Below, one piece after another: positions 46,394-57,722 of a stretch of DNA of 64,000 bases (position 1 is its first letter; every line of letters begins with the position of its first letter). This stretch comes from Viridothelium virens. Taxonomy: Eukaryota; Ascomycota; Dothideomycetes; Trypetheliales; Trypetheliaceae. The stretch is from contig ML991772.1 of NCBI GenBank assembly GCA_010094025.1, forward strand, positions 806,001 through 870,000, read 5' to 3'. Made by a program: the position numbers and the translations under genes. Under the pieces are notes generated by a model, which was not told the origin of the DNA, did no database searches, and saw nothing but the letters and a program-made list of their open reading frames with translations.

Positions 46394-46945
46394 ACACGGA
46401 AATGACTGGACACTTGAGCGCTAAAAGACCATAACGTTAGGCAGGTTCGCATCAATCGAAGCGTTTTATTGGATCTCGGAGCATTTGATAATGGTGAAAA
46501 TGCGCCGCCTTGAAACTCTTATCATCATAGATATTTAGATACCATGTTTTAAGCAAATATGTTTGTGCAAAAATGATAAAAACGCAGCTTGGAGTGTATA
46601 CTATTAGCTTCGCTCGAGTATCCTTACCATAGTATCTTGTTGATGGAAACGACAATAATAGTTATGCAATAATGTAATAAGTGGTTTCACAGGATACGAT
46701 TATTCTATATCTTGAAGCTTAGCTTTTCCAAACGTTGACGTAGAGCATTTAGAGTACCGTGACGCCCGCCACAACTCCAGCCCTCCACTTTGTCTAAAAA
46801 GCTACATCGTCCTCTAACTTGTCTTCCGAGATTACAAAGCAAGGCAACACTGCAATATCACAGCAGAAACGGGAGCTTGAGTGACTTGGCCAATTTTATC
46901 ACTTGGCTCTGCAGCCGCGGTCCAGCAAAACCTTAAGTCTGTGGG
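46394..46945. other. Intergenic region between RAD4 and HBS1
   Basis: These 552 bases are AT-rich up to about 46720 and contain the RAD4 3' end and HBS1 promoter. No gene is supported. Confidence 0.5.
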
Positions 46946-49764
46946 ATGTCGAACCGCAGGGTCAAAGACATCGCATACGATGCGGATGATGTCGAGGATT
47001 ACGATGACGACGACGACTATGCGCAAGATGAAGGTCCGGCCTTTCCTTATCGTACTCTGCGCATCATAGGCCGCAACTAATTCATCTTCGACAGAACTGA
47101 GCCCTGAGGACCAAGAGCAAATGAGACAGGGAAAGATCAAGGTCCGCGAAGCTCTTGGCAATGCGTATTCTGTACCAGATCGAGAAATCGAAGATGCATT
47201 ATGGAATTATTACTATGACATTTCAAAGACTGTGTCATATCTAAAAGGTGGGCAATCCAAAAGAGGCTTTCGTTTATTGCTAATATCTTCAGACCAGTTT
47301 CAGCCTGTTCGGCCCAAGCAGCAGAAACAACCCTCGAGATTTGACCAAGCCGTCGCAGCAGTCCAGGCGCCACAAGCCAAGAAGTCTGGTAAGTCAATGA
47401 TTTTGCAATGCCATAGTCCCGCGCAAAAGGGTTCTGGTCCGCCTAGAACGATTACATGCTACCAAGTTTACTTGCGAATTGGTCTGGGTGCGAGTGATCG
47501 TGACTTTCGATCATTGACTGAGTCTGACCCATAGGTCAGTCTGGACGCATAGTATACCCTCATGCTGGGATAGATCATGATTGTAGCAGACCTTTCTCCG
47601 CTGCGGACTTTTTTAAAGACACACCATGGCTCAACGTACCCCCACATCTTCAAGCAGAAATTACTGTGGAGCCACTGTTTCCCCGAGCCGGACTTCTAGG
47701 TGGCTCTTCGGGAGGCAGGAAGCCCTCAAAACTGGCACAACTGGCGGCTGCACGAAAGAAGAAGGAGGAAGAAAAGAAAGCCCAAGAAGTCGCATCGCAA
47801 TCTGCTCAGCCTTCCCAGCCATCATCTAATGCCTTATCATTACTTGACCGCTTGGAGGGCAGGGCGCCTCCGAGTAGGCCTTTCACAAGGGGCACCTCGC
47901 CCTCCGAATCTAGTCCGCAGCCCATCGAAACACAGGAATCAGAAGCTACGGAAACTCAGCCTCAACCCCAAAACGTTGAAAGAGGACCAGACCAAAGACA
48001 ATCAGAGTCCGAAACTACTCTTGAGAATACGAACAGAGAGACTCTCAGAGCAGCACCCTCCTCTTTTGCCCTGACGATGACTGGTCTGTACGCAAAGGCA
48101 GGGCAATCGTCTTCTATCTGGCGACCAGAGCCCACATCAATCTTTCCAATACCGGGATATGACAACCAGCATGTGACTGAAGCTAACCGCGCATTTCTAG
48201 GCCCAAGTCCGGACGATGTTGTCGAGCAAGCTCAGACAAAAGGTAGGGAACGGCTTTGAAGTAGATCATGGTCACTGCCAACATCGTTTAGGGAAGAAAG
48301 GCAACACAGAGAAGCATAGCAAGAAGGCCGACGAGTCTGCCGGCGGAGCTGTGCAAGCGGTTGCTGATCTATCCGTGCAAGACGCGCCGAAAGTGAAGAG
48401 CAAAAATCTTGACGTTATAGCCGAGTTTAAGAAGTCGAATATGAAGAACACGGCAAGCTTCGTGGTAGTCGGTAAGTTCTATTACAAAAGGTAATTATGC
48501 TTCGCTGCTCCACTAATTCTCCAACGCAGGCCACATCGACCACGGCAAAAGCACGCTGATGGGCCGCCTCCTACTCGACCTCCAGGTCATCAACCAACGC
48601 ACCATCGACAAACTCCGCAAGGAGGCCGACACCATCGGGAAGTCCTCCTTCGCCCTCGCCTGGATCATGGACCAGACGTCAGACGAGCGCAGCCGCGGCG
48701 TCACCGTCGACGTCGCCACGCACGCCTTCGAGACCGCCAAGACCCGCTTCACCATCCTCGACGCCCCGGGCCACCGCGACTTCGTCCCCAACATGATCGC
48801 CGGCACCTCGCAAGCTGACTTCGCCATCCTCGTCCTCGATGCTAGCCCCGATAGCTTCGAGTCGGGGCTGCGTGGCCAGACGAAGGAGCATGCCCTTCTG
48901 CTCCGCGCGCTGGGTGTCGCAAGGGTGGTCGTTGCTGTCAATAAGATGGACGCTGTGGCTTGGGATCGCGCGCGGTTTGAGGATGTGCATCAGCAGATGA
49001 AGGCTTTCTTCGTCACCGCGGGTTTCTCTGCTGCGAATTTGACGTTTGTGCCCTGCGCAGGGCTTACGGGTGATAATATCGTGCGTGCGGCCCCTAAAGA
49101 AACGGCGTCTTGGTATGAGGGGCCTACTCTTGTTAATGCGCTTGATGATGCAGAGCCTGCGGAGAGAAGTCTCGAGAAGCCGCTTCGGATGTCGGTGGCA
49201 GATGTTTTTCGCGGAGGGGTGACGAATCCGTTGTCGATTACCGGTCGCATTGATGCCGGGACGCTGCAGGTGGGAGACCAGATCCTGGTGCAGCCGGCGG
49301 GAGAGACGGCGGTGATCAAGGGTATCGAGGCGGATGGTGAAGGAGAGACATCAGCGGACTGGGCAGTTGCAGGTATGCTGCCGGTGCTGCATCTCGCCGA
49401 AATCGATCCTGTGCATCTGCGCGTTGGGGATGTTGTGTGCAGTCCTACGAATTCTCCCATACGTAACGTCAGGGCGCTCGAGGTGAAGATCCTGGCATTT
49501 GAACATGTCTTGCCGCAGCTGGTGGATGTCCACAGGGGTAGAATGCATGTTCCTGGGAGGGTGAGCGAGTTGCTGGCAGTGCTGGATGCGAAGACGGGGT
49601 TGGAGGGGAAGAAGAAGAAGCTGCGGGTGGTGCAGCCTGGGTCGATGGCGAAGGTGAGAGTGGAGCTGGAGAGAGCACTGCCGCTTGAGATACCGGGACG
49701 CTTGGTACTAAGAGCGGAAGGAAAGACGATTGCGGCAGGTTTAATAGATGCGGTCGTGGGTTGA
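46946..49764 (+). CDS. HBS1: Hbs1-type translational GTPase (ribosome rescue)
   Basis: Six exons, 46946-47033, 47095-47247, 47293-47388, 47574-48242, 48292-48471 and 48530-49764, give 806 residues. Hbs1 with Dom34/Pelota splits stalled ribosomes. The HBS1 N-terminal helical domain (SPEDQEQMRQG; IEDALWNYYYD) is followed by a disordered linker and an EF1A-like GTPase. G1 is GHIDHGKST (from about residue 396), G3 is DAPGHRDF and G4 is NKMD. Beta-barrel domains 2 and 3 run to the end. The join SDHDCSRPFSAADFFKDTPW across a 185-bp intron matches the family. The donor of intron 1 is uncertain (GTCCGG at 47034 or GTACTC at 47052, both in frame). Intron 2 (45 bp) has no in-frame stop. Confidence 0.92.
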
Positions 49765-50312
49765 GGGGGAGTTATTCTTGAGAATGAGATTGGGGAGTCC
49801 CCGAATGGAATTCGTGCGTGGTTCGCGTCATAATCGTAGACGAAACAGAATATGAATGCATCTGACTGTATTTTCGATTAAGCTAATTTTCTAAAACGAA
49901 GTTGAGGGTAGTCCAAGTCCTATTTCGGCATTATCCAGATAAAAATTATAGTCAGACGAATAAAAGCGCCTAAACTTATTGCAAATGACTCTTTCGTAGA
50001 ACTACAATCTGGGACATCCCTAGTAGACTCTTGGTATGACTCAGACTACGACTTAATCAGGCAAGACAACAAAAGCGTTTCAATTTAGGATACTTGAACA
50101 TTTCCCAGACTCGCATTCGGAGGACCCCAGCTGCAGCGCCGGACATAGTTTACACTAGTGTAAGGACATTTATCGATAGTCTTAGAACATCCTCCAATAT
50201 TCCAAATTCCCAGTTCATATCTATTCCATTTGTTTCCTTGGTCCGCAAAATACATCCCTAAGCCTTCAAGTTCATATGTTGTATTCCAACGTGGCATATA
50301 TCCACCAACCTG
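49765..50312. other. Convergent intergenic region
   Basis: These 548 bases lie between the 3' ends of HBS1 (+) and the next gene (-). A 70-codon minus-strand frame (50085-50297) has no family match that I recognise. Confidence 0.45.
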
Positions 50313-51311
50313 TCAATATTCATCACTCCCATTCTCCGACCATGGAAACACGTAACGCCACCTCTCTCTGCCCTCGCTTGCCCTCTCCGACTTTCCTTTA
50401 CTCGCGGGCGGACTCCTCTCCTTCTTCCAATACTTGCGCCTCCCACTATTCCCTTTCGCCCTCTCCCGAGATGCCCTTGCAATCTCTCGCTCCGACATTC
50501 CTCGACGATTCCAATCCGATATCGATGGCGACGAAGGACGCGACAATGGTCTGGCACGCGATCGCGAATTTGAATGCTTTCTGTTCGGGTTGGGGATGAC
50601 CACAGTCATGGAGCTGGCTTCAGAGGAGGAGTCGGAAGACGTAATTGGCTCTAGGTCCGTGCGCCAAGTAGAGGATCGAGAACGAGGATGAGAGCGTACA
50701 GAATGACGGTGATCATGATGACCGTAGGATGGAGCAGGGGAGGGGACACGGACCCGTACGCGTCCGTAGGTATCGTAATGCTGGTCCTGCTCGTCGTCTT
50801 GTTTTGGTCTGGAGGAATGATGGGAGGATTTTTTGGAAGCTGTCTCGGGAGTTTCGGGTTTCTGTTGCTGTGGGATGTGGATGTGCAGATGGTCTGTCCG
50901 ACTGCAGTCATGCGTATCCGAAGCTGATGAGCTTTCTTCTGAAGGCGGATTTACCATGGTATAGTATACAGGTACTGTCTGGAGACGTCTTCCGGCGTTG
51001 TGTTCTTGTTTGTGATTATCTTCTTTGTTTTTCTTTCGGTCTTTGGGCTTTTCCTTCTTTTTGGGTACTTCTACTGCCGGAAGAGGGTAGGTGGCTCCAG
51101 AGCCATCAGCAGCAACGGCAAGTCCAAGAAAAGCCTTACACGTGGAACAGGTGACTTGGCCGTGCGTATGGTAGCAAGGAGTCCCATCTTCTGACAAAGA
51201 TTCTTTTGATCCGTCCTTTTTTGGTTTCTTCTCTTCCTTCTTGGGCTTCCGCCTGACGAATTGTGCGGGCTGAGCATGGACAGATTGGGGTGGAGGGAAC
51301 GGTAAGCACAT
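50313..51311 (-). CDS. Hypothetical disordered, basic protein
   Basis: A single exon gives 332 residues. I do not recognise a family. The N-terminal third has a short cysteine/histidine cluster (CYHTHGQVTCSTCKAF, about residues 46-61) in a Lys-rich setting. The rest is Ser, Arg, His and Pro rich, with many RSRS-like stretches (SRSRARPLSRPSSPS), ending EWRYVFPWSENGSDEY-like aromatic/acidic residues. The open frame is long for its composition, but an upstream exon or a different start is possible. A composition switch lies inside it near 50570. Confidence 0.5.
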   Translation of the reverse strand: MCLPFPPPQSVHAQPAQFVRRKPKKEEKKPKKDGSKESLSEDGTPCYHTHGQVTCSTCKAFLGLAVAADGSGATYPLPAVEVPKKKEKPKDRKKNKEDNHKQEHNAGRRLQTVPVYYTMVNPPSEESSSASDTHDCSRTDHLHIHIPQQQKPETPETASKKSSHHSSRPKQDDEQDQHYDTYGRVRVRVPSPAPSYGHHDHRHSVRSHPRSRSSTWRTDLEPITSSDSSSEASSMTVVIPNPNRKHSNSRSRARPLSRPSSPSISDWNRRGMSEREIARASRERAKGNSGRRKYWKKERSPPASKGKSERASEGRERWRYVFPWSENGSDEY

Positions 51312-52422
51312 GTTGGCATAGTATTCTTGCGAAAGAGAACCAAGACAGGGTAAATCCTAGAATAAGCTAGAAATGATGCTGATAATCAGAGAATTGGAAA
51401 AGCAGATGCTGAACATACAGTAGACATTGGGCAAAGTAAACAAGCCTTCACCAAAACATTGCTGAACCGCTTAAGAAACAAGGTACAAGGGAAGAAAGTC
51501 AAATCACCTAGGATGTATGGCTCTCTGAATCAACACATAATAGTGGAGACCGACACACGGCGAAATAGGCGCGGTGTTGATATCTTGAGGCTGCCCGCTT
51601 GTAGTGGAGCCAGATCGAGATCATCGGCAGAGCTCGACCTTGACACCTTGAGGAGCACATTACTATGTCTGCGGACAAAGCCGAGATACAATCATGGGAT
51701 CACTCTCATTCAGTGAATAACACTGGTGATGAAGTTACCGTGGTGCTAAAGGATGCCTGGTGATTTAAGTGAGTTTAGTACCATTGAGGTGAACACCACC
51801 TGGCAGGCATGTGTTGGGTTTATACCCGAACACATAGTATCTCATTGCGATTGATTTGACTCTCCTGCAACTGTTTTGCCTTAACGCAGAGGCGAGGTCT
51901 TGCATTGTCTTGGGCGACAGTCGGCGGAGCGTGATTTGTAGGCAATCGTTTTCATTGCTGCTCTCTGCAGCTCACACGTGACATCATGATCATAAGGTTC
52001 ATACCTCCTCTCGCGGTACCTAGGTAAGTACCTGACGCTTCCGAGGTCGACTTGGATATTGAGGACTGTGGCGGTCGCGAGATGACGGAGGATAGACGAT
52101 TGGAGTGAGGAAATGGTAATCGCAACCACCACGGGCGAATGCGAGTCGGCCTGCATCGCTCCACCCTCCTCCAATTGAACCTCTGGTGAAGCTACACCCC
52201 GCCTACGGCCGGCCTGCCGAATGCCTCTGCCTGTCGTACAGGGAAACTTGCATAGCATCTCTGCTTGAGGCATTTCCGCTGTGTGTGCGCTCTTTTCAGC
52301 CCAATCGATCCTCCGCACTACCTCTGTACGCCGCCGTTACATTGAACCAGGTACTCGGTCAGCACAGAGACCAGAGACCAGGCAACCGAGACGCTGCAGG
52401 TTTGACGGCCGAAAAAGCAAGC
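51312..52422. other. Divergent intergenic region / 5' leader
   Basis: These 1.1 kb lie between two divergent genes. From 52186 onward an open frame continues into the next gene, but its first 79 codons are Cys-rich and unlike the family start. I treat them as 5' untranslated leader. Confidence 0.45.
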
Positions 52423-54444
52423 ATGCCCTCGTCGCCTCAACCTCAACGACCTTCTCCGGTCACGAGAAATTCGTCTGCGAGTCTTCAGCAGCTGCGATCT
52501 CCTTCCACTGGCCAGACTCCTCCCACTCGCTCAGCTCATCACAAACCCCAGCGGCACGTTGTTGGACATGGTTCTGCTCGTATCGGACCCCGAAATCCCT
52601 CCTTCGGCAAAAACATCAACAAGCTAGCCAAGCTCACTCCAATTGATGCTGGCGAAGAGAAGGACACTTCCCGGCATCATAAGCGCTCTCTTTCCGGGAA
52701 CGCTACACCCTCATCGAGCCCACGACAAGGCAATGTCAAGCGAAACGCTTCCGCCCTAGCTATTGCGCAAGAAGCACGCGCCCAAGTCGCAGCGCAAATG
52801 AGGAAGAATCATTCCAGCGGTCAGCTACAGCGAGGTGGTTCGTCAAAGGCATTGGCCAAGCAAATGAAGCAGGATGCTCGCTTAGGCATGAAAAGGACAG
52901 CATCCTCGCAAGGCAAAGTACCACAGCAAGCGAAGAGTCCGAAAAGCCCAAAGCATCCGTCGGTTCGATTTGCCTTTGGCAATGATGAAGAGCAAGATGA
53001 TGGCTGGACAGAGGATAGCGCCTCACAATCGCCATCGACCACTCGAGATACTACGAGAAATAACACGAGGAACAATTCTATGGTATTAGAGCCGGGAAAA
53101 ACAGAAAATCAGCCACCAGATCAGACAGAAGCAGCGCAACAACGTATGAAAATATCTCAGTATCCTGATGGCCACGCCAACGGGTTAACTCAACACCGCA
53201 CCTCACGACCTCCAGATGCCGACGCGATCACTTCGCGCCTACTCCAACGCCATCCTTCCAACAACGCCCCACCGCAAACCTCGAAAGTATCCGCAGTAGG
53301 CCAAACCAATGACTCCAGTAGTCCGCAGACCATCAGCCAGAGCCAAGGCTCCACCATCGGCGGCACCCCAGGCTCACATCTCGTCTCGCGCTTCATCAAT
53401 GGCGACACCAGCACCACCGGCACCCCCATCCGGGACTCACAAACCTCCCTAATCCAGCGCCTACACCCCTCTCCTCCCTCCGCCTCCAGCCTCTCCAAAA
53501 ACGCCCGCAACAAATCCACCCCGAACCTCTCCCCTGCGCGACCCACCTCGGCGACCTCCACCCCTCCTTCCCAGCCTCAGCAACAGCCCCCCACATCCTC
53601 AGACTCCCAATCCCAGACACCGACTGGAGGCAGCAGCGGCGGCGGCGTTGGCAGCGGGACCACTTCAGCAGGAGCAGCAGCAGCGTCAGCCGCGACACCG
53701 CTCCCCTCCTCGCGAACCCAACAAAAACTCTGGCTCCAGCGCGCCTCCACAACTGCCGAACCCAACTCCCTCGTCCCCGCCACCCTCCCACGCACAGGTA
53801 CCGGCCCCGCGGCCGCGCTCGCCGGTCTCGGCGGCGGGCTCCCCCCCTTCGGCGTGCCGCACCTCCACCACCACTCCCACTCCCACCACCACCACCATTC
53901 CGCGCACCACCGCCACACATCGCGCAGCAGCGCCGAAGGTGGCGGGGGCGAGGAGGCGGGCAGTGCGGCGGGCAGCGCGGGGACGGGTGGTGGTGCGGGC
54001 GAGGATAGCGGGGCGCCGAGGGTGGATCCGCGGTTGCAGCGGTTGTTTGATACGGCGGAGGGGCAGTATCGCGCTGTGAGAAGGTTTCGGGATCCGGTGG
54101 GGGAGGCGGTGGGGAGGGTGAGGGGGGCGAGGGCGAAGGACAAAGCGAAGGGGAAGGGGAAGGGGGTGAGAGGGAAGGCGGCTGTGGTGCCGGCGGTGGG
54201 GAAGAAGGGTGTTGGGAGGCAGGAGGAAGTGGGATCGGCGGAAAGGAGGAGGAGACCGAAGGTTAGTTTTGAGGGCGTGAAGGCGAGTGGTGCGGAGGAT
54301 GAAGAGGAGGGTGGGGGGACGAGACCAGGGAGTCGAGATAGTGGTGTGGATGAGGGGAGGGGAGGAGAGCAGAGGGGGAGAGATGAGGTGCAGGAGATCT
54401 GTCGGCGGATGTGGGGGATGTTGGATGGGGGCGTGGAGGATTGA
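52423..54444 (+). CDS. Probable TORC1 subunit Tco89-like protein
   Basis: The chosen start at 52423 (MPSSPQPQRPSP) gives 673 residues; the open frame extends upstream to 52186. The N-terminal block KPQRHVVGHGSARIGPRNPS leads to GKNINKLAKLTPI, then SRHHKRSLSGNATPSSSPR and NVKRNASAL. This resembles the conserved start of fungal Tco89 homologues, a non-catalytic TORC1 subunit at the vacuole. A second conserved-looking block near the C-terminus is DPRLQRLFDTAEGQYRAVRR. The middle is disordered and Ser/Pro/Gln/His rich. The assignment rests on my recollection of the family pattern, so confidence is moderate. The gene has one of the strongest C-to-G switches, near 53935. Short stop-free introns cannot be excluded. 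Confidence 0.6.
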   Translation: MPSSPQPQRPSPVTRNSSASLQQLRSPSTGQTPPTRSAHHKPQRHVVGHGSARIGPRNPSFGKNINKLAKLTPIDAGEEKDTSRHHKRSLSGNATPSSSPRQGNVKRNASALAIAQEARAQVAAQMRKNHSSGQLQRGGSSKALAKQMKQDARLGMKRTASSQGKVPQQAKSPKSPKHPSVRFAFGNDEEQDDGWTEDSASQSPSTTRDTTRNNTRNNSMVLEPGKTENQPPDQTEAAQQRMKISQYPDGHANGLTQHRTSRPPDADAITSRLLQRHPSNNAPPQTSKVSAVGQTNDSSSPQTISQSQGSTIGGTPGSHLVSRFINGDTSTTGTPIRDSQTSLIQRLHPSPPSASSLSKNARNKSTPNLSPARPTSATSTPPSQPQQQPPTSSDSQSQTPTGGSSGGGVGSGTTSAGAAAASAATPLPSSRTQQKLWLQRASTTAEPNSLVPATLPRTGTGPAAALAGLGGGLPPFGVPHLHHHSHSHHHHHSAHHRHTSRSSAEGGGGEEAGSAAGSAGTGGGAGEDSGAPRVDPRLQRLFDTAEGQYRAVRRFRDPVGEAVGRVRGARAKDKAKGKGKGVRGKAAVVPAVGKKGVGRQEEVGSAERRRRPKVSFEGVKASGAEDEEEGGGTRPGSRDSGVDEGRGGEQRGRDEVQEICRRMWGMLDGGVED

Positions 54445-54971
54445 CGGAAGGCTATTGCGTTATGGCGGGTGTGACATATACAACGTACGCAGTGAGTTAT
54501 GCTGGTTTTGGGTTAATTAATCTGTATAGGTTTAGACGCCGTCTACTCCACGACTGGGCTTGCATGGGGATTGTATGAGATATGAGCACATTCCTATTCC
54601 TTCATCATCGACATTAGCGATAAAGGTTGGTCACCATCCACCACAACAGAAGTTGTAGATACGATATTCGTTCATACATACCCGCGACGTGAGTTTCTAA
54701 TACAGCTATGCTTTGACATCTAATATTTAGTGTCCATTTGTCTGTATATATTCTACAGCCCATTGATAATGGATTTCCCTCGTAGGGCATGCAAGCTCAG
54801 CCAAAGCCAGACTCAGCAACTCTAATCTACAAAAAGCCGTCAGGTCATATCAATAAAAGATGCCCTTGCCAAAGGTAAAGTTGACCTTAGCAAAAACTGT
54901 AGGAACGCATGTACAAGTAGCACCCTTGCCTGTCGATGGGTGGAGCAATCATATTTGATACAACAAAAAAA
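54445..54971. other. Convergent intergenic region
   Basis: These 527 bases hold the 3' ends of the Tco89-like (+) and Prm10-like (-) genes. The sequence is AT-richer, and no gene is seen. Confidence 0.5.
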
Positions 54972-57722
54972 TCAAAAGCTAAACAAGGCACTTCTTTTCT
55001 TTCCGAACGGATACACCGCCAACGCAGAAAAGAACAACCCGCAGGTAATGCCAATCGCGATCTGGATCACACTGTAGCCCACATTAAACACCGAACTATT
55101 CAAGCCCGCACTATCCGTCGCCGAGCTCACCACCGTCGTTCCATTCGCAGTACCATTATGCCCCGTAATCTGATTCGCCGACGCAATCCCCGAGACCAGC
55201 GAACCGCCCACCGACAAGCCTGACGGGACCTGCACAAAGATGGCCGGGAGCATCGACGCCGCCGCGAGACCGAATCCCAAGGCACGCGCATGGTATTTTC
55301 CATCCGTACTGCCGGAACGGGTAGGCTCGGTGGCAGACTCCTGCTTCGACAGCTTGTTCTTGAGGTCGGACCGCTTGCGCCAGGTGCGCTTGAGCCAGGG
55401 CCGCAAGCGATGCTCCCAGATGTCGAGGGAGAGGTTGCGGGCGGGGCCGCCGAGGCGGGAGTAGAGGTTGGCCATGAGGCCGATGGCGAAGGCGGCGAGG
55501 GTCTGGCTGACTTGGGTGTTGCCGGGGAACTGCTTGGAGGTGAAGTAGTTGATGAGGTAGCCTGCGAAGGCGATGATGATCATGATCGGGGTCTGCTTCC
55601 ATTTGGCTTGGTTGATGATGCAGAGGCAGAGGGTGAAGCACGGGACGGAGAGGAAGATGAGGTAGCTTGAAGACGGGTGCTCGCAGGTCGAAGCGGAGGT
55701 GGCTTTGCGGTCGAGGACGCCGTACACGGCGGTGCCGACTGTGATGCCGAATCCTAGGAAGAGGGAGTAGATGATGGCGTATACCATGCGAACAGAGCCG
55801 GCCACTATTGACCGAGATTGGAGCTCCAATGAAGCGCACAAGACGATATATCCAGGGAGGATCAAGGCGATCGATGATTGTGCAAGGGCAGAAAAGCAAA
55901 ACACACTGCCTCCCTTGATGGAACCAAAAGCTCGAGCAAGGAAGGAGGTGAGAACGGCGGCGCTTATTTCGAAGACATTGGAGTAGGTTTCCGAAGCAGG
56001 GGCAACGATCAGCTGCAGGATACCCAGAATGCAGCCTAACAAGAAAGCGATAGGTAGGTCGATGAGTCGAGCTCCAAACGCAAAAGGTCCAACCGCAGCT
56101 GCCGCACAACCAAACACAGGCACAAGCAACCAGGGTTTGTGCTTGCTTGGCCGCTTCAACACCTGATTGAGCTTTTCGTAACCTTCCTTGGCATCAATTT
56201 GGTCATGTACGACTTCTTTATAGATGTCGTGAGTGTCACTCAACTTTCCGAGATCGACTGCCTGAGAGACACGGACCAGTTTAACTTCGGTCGTGTGGGT
56301 GGTCGAATCGTCAAAAGAAACGATCATACATCCGGGGATGTAATAGAACTGGCCTTCTATTTCGAGGACGCGTGCTGACATTTTCATGTACTCCTCTAAG
56401 CGATGCGTCGGTGCTCCATATTGCATCAAAGCTCGGCACAATCTAAGTAGATAGCGTTGGCGTTGGATGACCTCAGAAATGTGTATGGTGATTTTTGTTT
56501 GATGATCCAACCCCTCTTTCTGGGACTTGTGGCCCATCTTCTTGAAAGCTGTGTCCAGAGCATTACTGCTTCTTGATCTTTTGTGGACCGGACGACTTTG
56601 TTTTAGTTTCTTTGCAACCTCCTCTCCGATATCTGCAGTTGCAGGAGCTCCCAATGATGCTGAGCTCTCAACTAATCGACCAAGTAGAGTTGGCGTCGAC
56701 TCACCGGTGTGATGATCATGATACCAATCTTTGATACTCTTCAAAGGCGTAGAAGCTCCGGATGTTGGAGGCGAGTGACGAGGAGATTCCGCGGGAGTGG
56801 AAATAGCGCTTACAGAAGGAGCGTGCCCGTGGTGGCCAGGAGGATTGTACAACTTCATGAGTGAAGATAGAATGCCTCCACGGTACCGCTTTGGTCTTGG
56901 TACATAATGATCGACCATGTCCTGCTCTTCGATTGGAGTCGTGGAGCCAGATACCTGGCCCCTCTCAATATCATGGTATGGCCGTTGCTTCTGTGTGTGA
57001 GTTTTCACCAGCTTTCGTGCTTCTGCGAGGGTATTCGCTCTTCGAAGTCCGGCATGCTCCTCCCGTCCGAGAGCTATCAAAGGTATATCATCCACACGAT
57101 CAGAGGGATTGATAGGCGGCGAATCAAATGAACTTCTAATCGAACTGGGAAAAGAGGCTGATTCATCCATTTCCAGTTTCTTAGCCGCCTCGTGGGCCTC
57201 TCGGGACTTCGCGTCGGCATGCGTCTGTTCATTAGATAGCTTTTGGGATACGGCATTGAGATCCATCTGTATAGCATCCTGGGAAGCTCCGTTGGTAGAG
57301 ATACCCTTTCGTATTGCAGGCTTTGGTTTACGGGCAGACGAGGAGGCGTAATTGGGTGTATTAGCCCTGGAGCCCCTATCGAAGCCAGACTCGAACGGTG
57401 GGCTGTTAATCCCTTGCCTTGAGTGTAATGGGGTGCTACGCAGAGACCCTTCTTCAGCACTCCTAGAGTGCGACTGATTCTCGTCAATAATGTTGACGCT
57501 GGAACGCTGGTTCCGAACATCGACAGACTCCCCATCCCGCGTGAATCCTACTCTCTTCTTTTCTCTCGGCCGCCATGATGGTTGAGAAGACGAGTTGGAG
57601 GTGTTTCGAAGTGCAGGAGGGTTAGAGCTGTCCATTCCTGCTTCATGAGCGAGGGTACGATCGAATTCAAGGTTGTACGGGCTATTATTGCCCGTCTCCT
57701 CTGAAAGAGGTGTGTCGGCCAT
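54972..57722 (-). CDS. PRM10: Prm10-like ThrE-family membrane transporter
   Basis: A single exon gives 916 residues. The first about 410 residues are disordered and phosphosite-rich. A conserved soluble ThrE block follows (LCRALMQYGAPTHRLEEYM; YYIPGCMIVSFDD), then about ten hydrophobic segments to the C-terminus. The family (DUF1212/ThrE plus ThrE_2) includes bacterial threonine exporters and yeast pheromone-regulated Prm10; the fungal substrate is not known. Both halves of the transporter are present, so it looks intact. Residues are conserved in the second half as well (FAIGLMANLYSRLGGP). A composition switch with the same polarity as in plus-strand genes lies near 55350. Confidence 0.88.
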   Translation of the reverse strand: MADTPLSEETGNNSPYNLEFDRTLAHEAGMDSSNPPALRNTSNSSSQPSWRPREKKRVGFTRDGESVDVRNQRSSVNIIDENQSHSRSAEEGSLRSTPLHSRQGINSPPFESGFDRGSRANTPNYASSSARKPKPAIRKGISTNGASQDAIQMDLNAVSQKLSNEQTHADAKSREAHEAAKKLEMDESASFPSSIRSSFDSPPINPSDRVDDIPLIALGREEHAGLRRANTLAEARKLVKTHTQKQRPYHDIERGQVSGSTTPIEEQDMVDHYVPRPKRYRGGILSSLMKLYNPPGHHGHAPSVSAISTPAESPRHSPPTSGASTPLKSIKDWYHDHHTGESTPTLLGRLVESSASLGAPATADIGEEVAKKLKQSRPVHKRSRSSNALDTAFKKMGHKSQKEGLDHQTKITIHISEVIQRQRYLLRLCRALMQYGAPTHRLEEYMKMSARVLEIEGQFYYIPGCMIVSFDDSTTHTTEVKLVRVSQAVDLGKLSDTHDIYKEVVHDQIDAKEGYEKLNQVLKRPSKHKPWLLVPVFGCAAAAVGPFAFGARLIDLPIAFLLGCILGILQLIVAPASETYSNVFEISAAVLTSFLARAFGSIKGGSVFCFSALAQSSIALILPGYIVLCASLELQSRSIVAGSVRMVYAIIYSLFLGFGITVGTAVYGVLDRKATSASTCEHPSSSYLIFLSVPCFTLCLCIINQAKWKQTPIMIIIAFAGYLINYFTSKQFPGNTQVSQTLAAFAIGLMANLYSRLGGPARNLSLDIWEHRLRPWLKRTWRKRSDLKNKLSKQESATEPTRSGSTDGKYHARALGFGLAAASMLPAIFVQVPSGLSVGGSLVSGIASANQITGHNGTANGTTVVSSATDSAGLNSSVFNVGYSVIQIAIGITCGLFFSALAVYPFGKKRSALFSF

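Noticed and set aside
52186-52422. Upstream extension of the Tco89-like frame
   Set aside because: The 79 extra codons are Cys-rich and unlike the family start; MPSSPQPQ at 52423 fits better.
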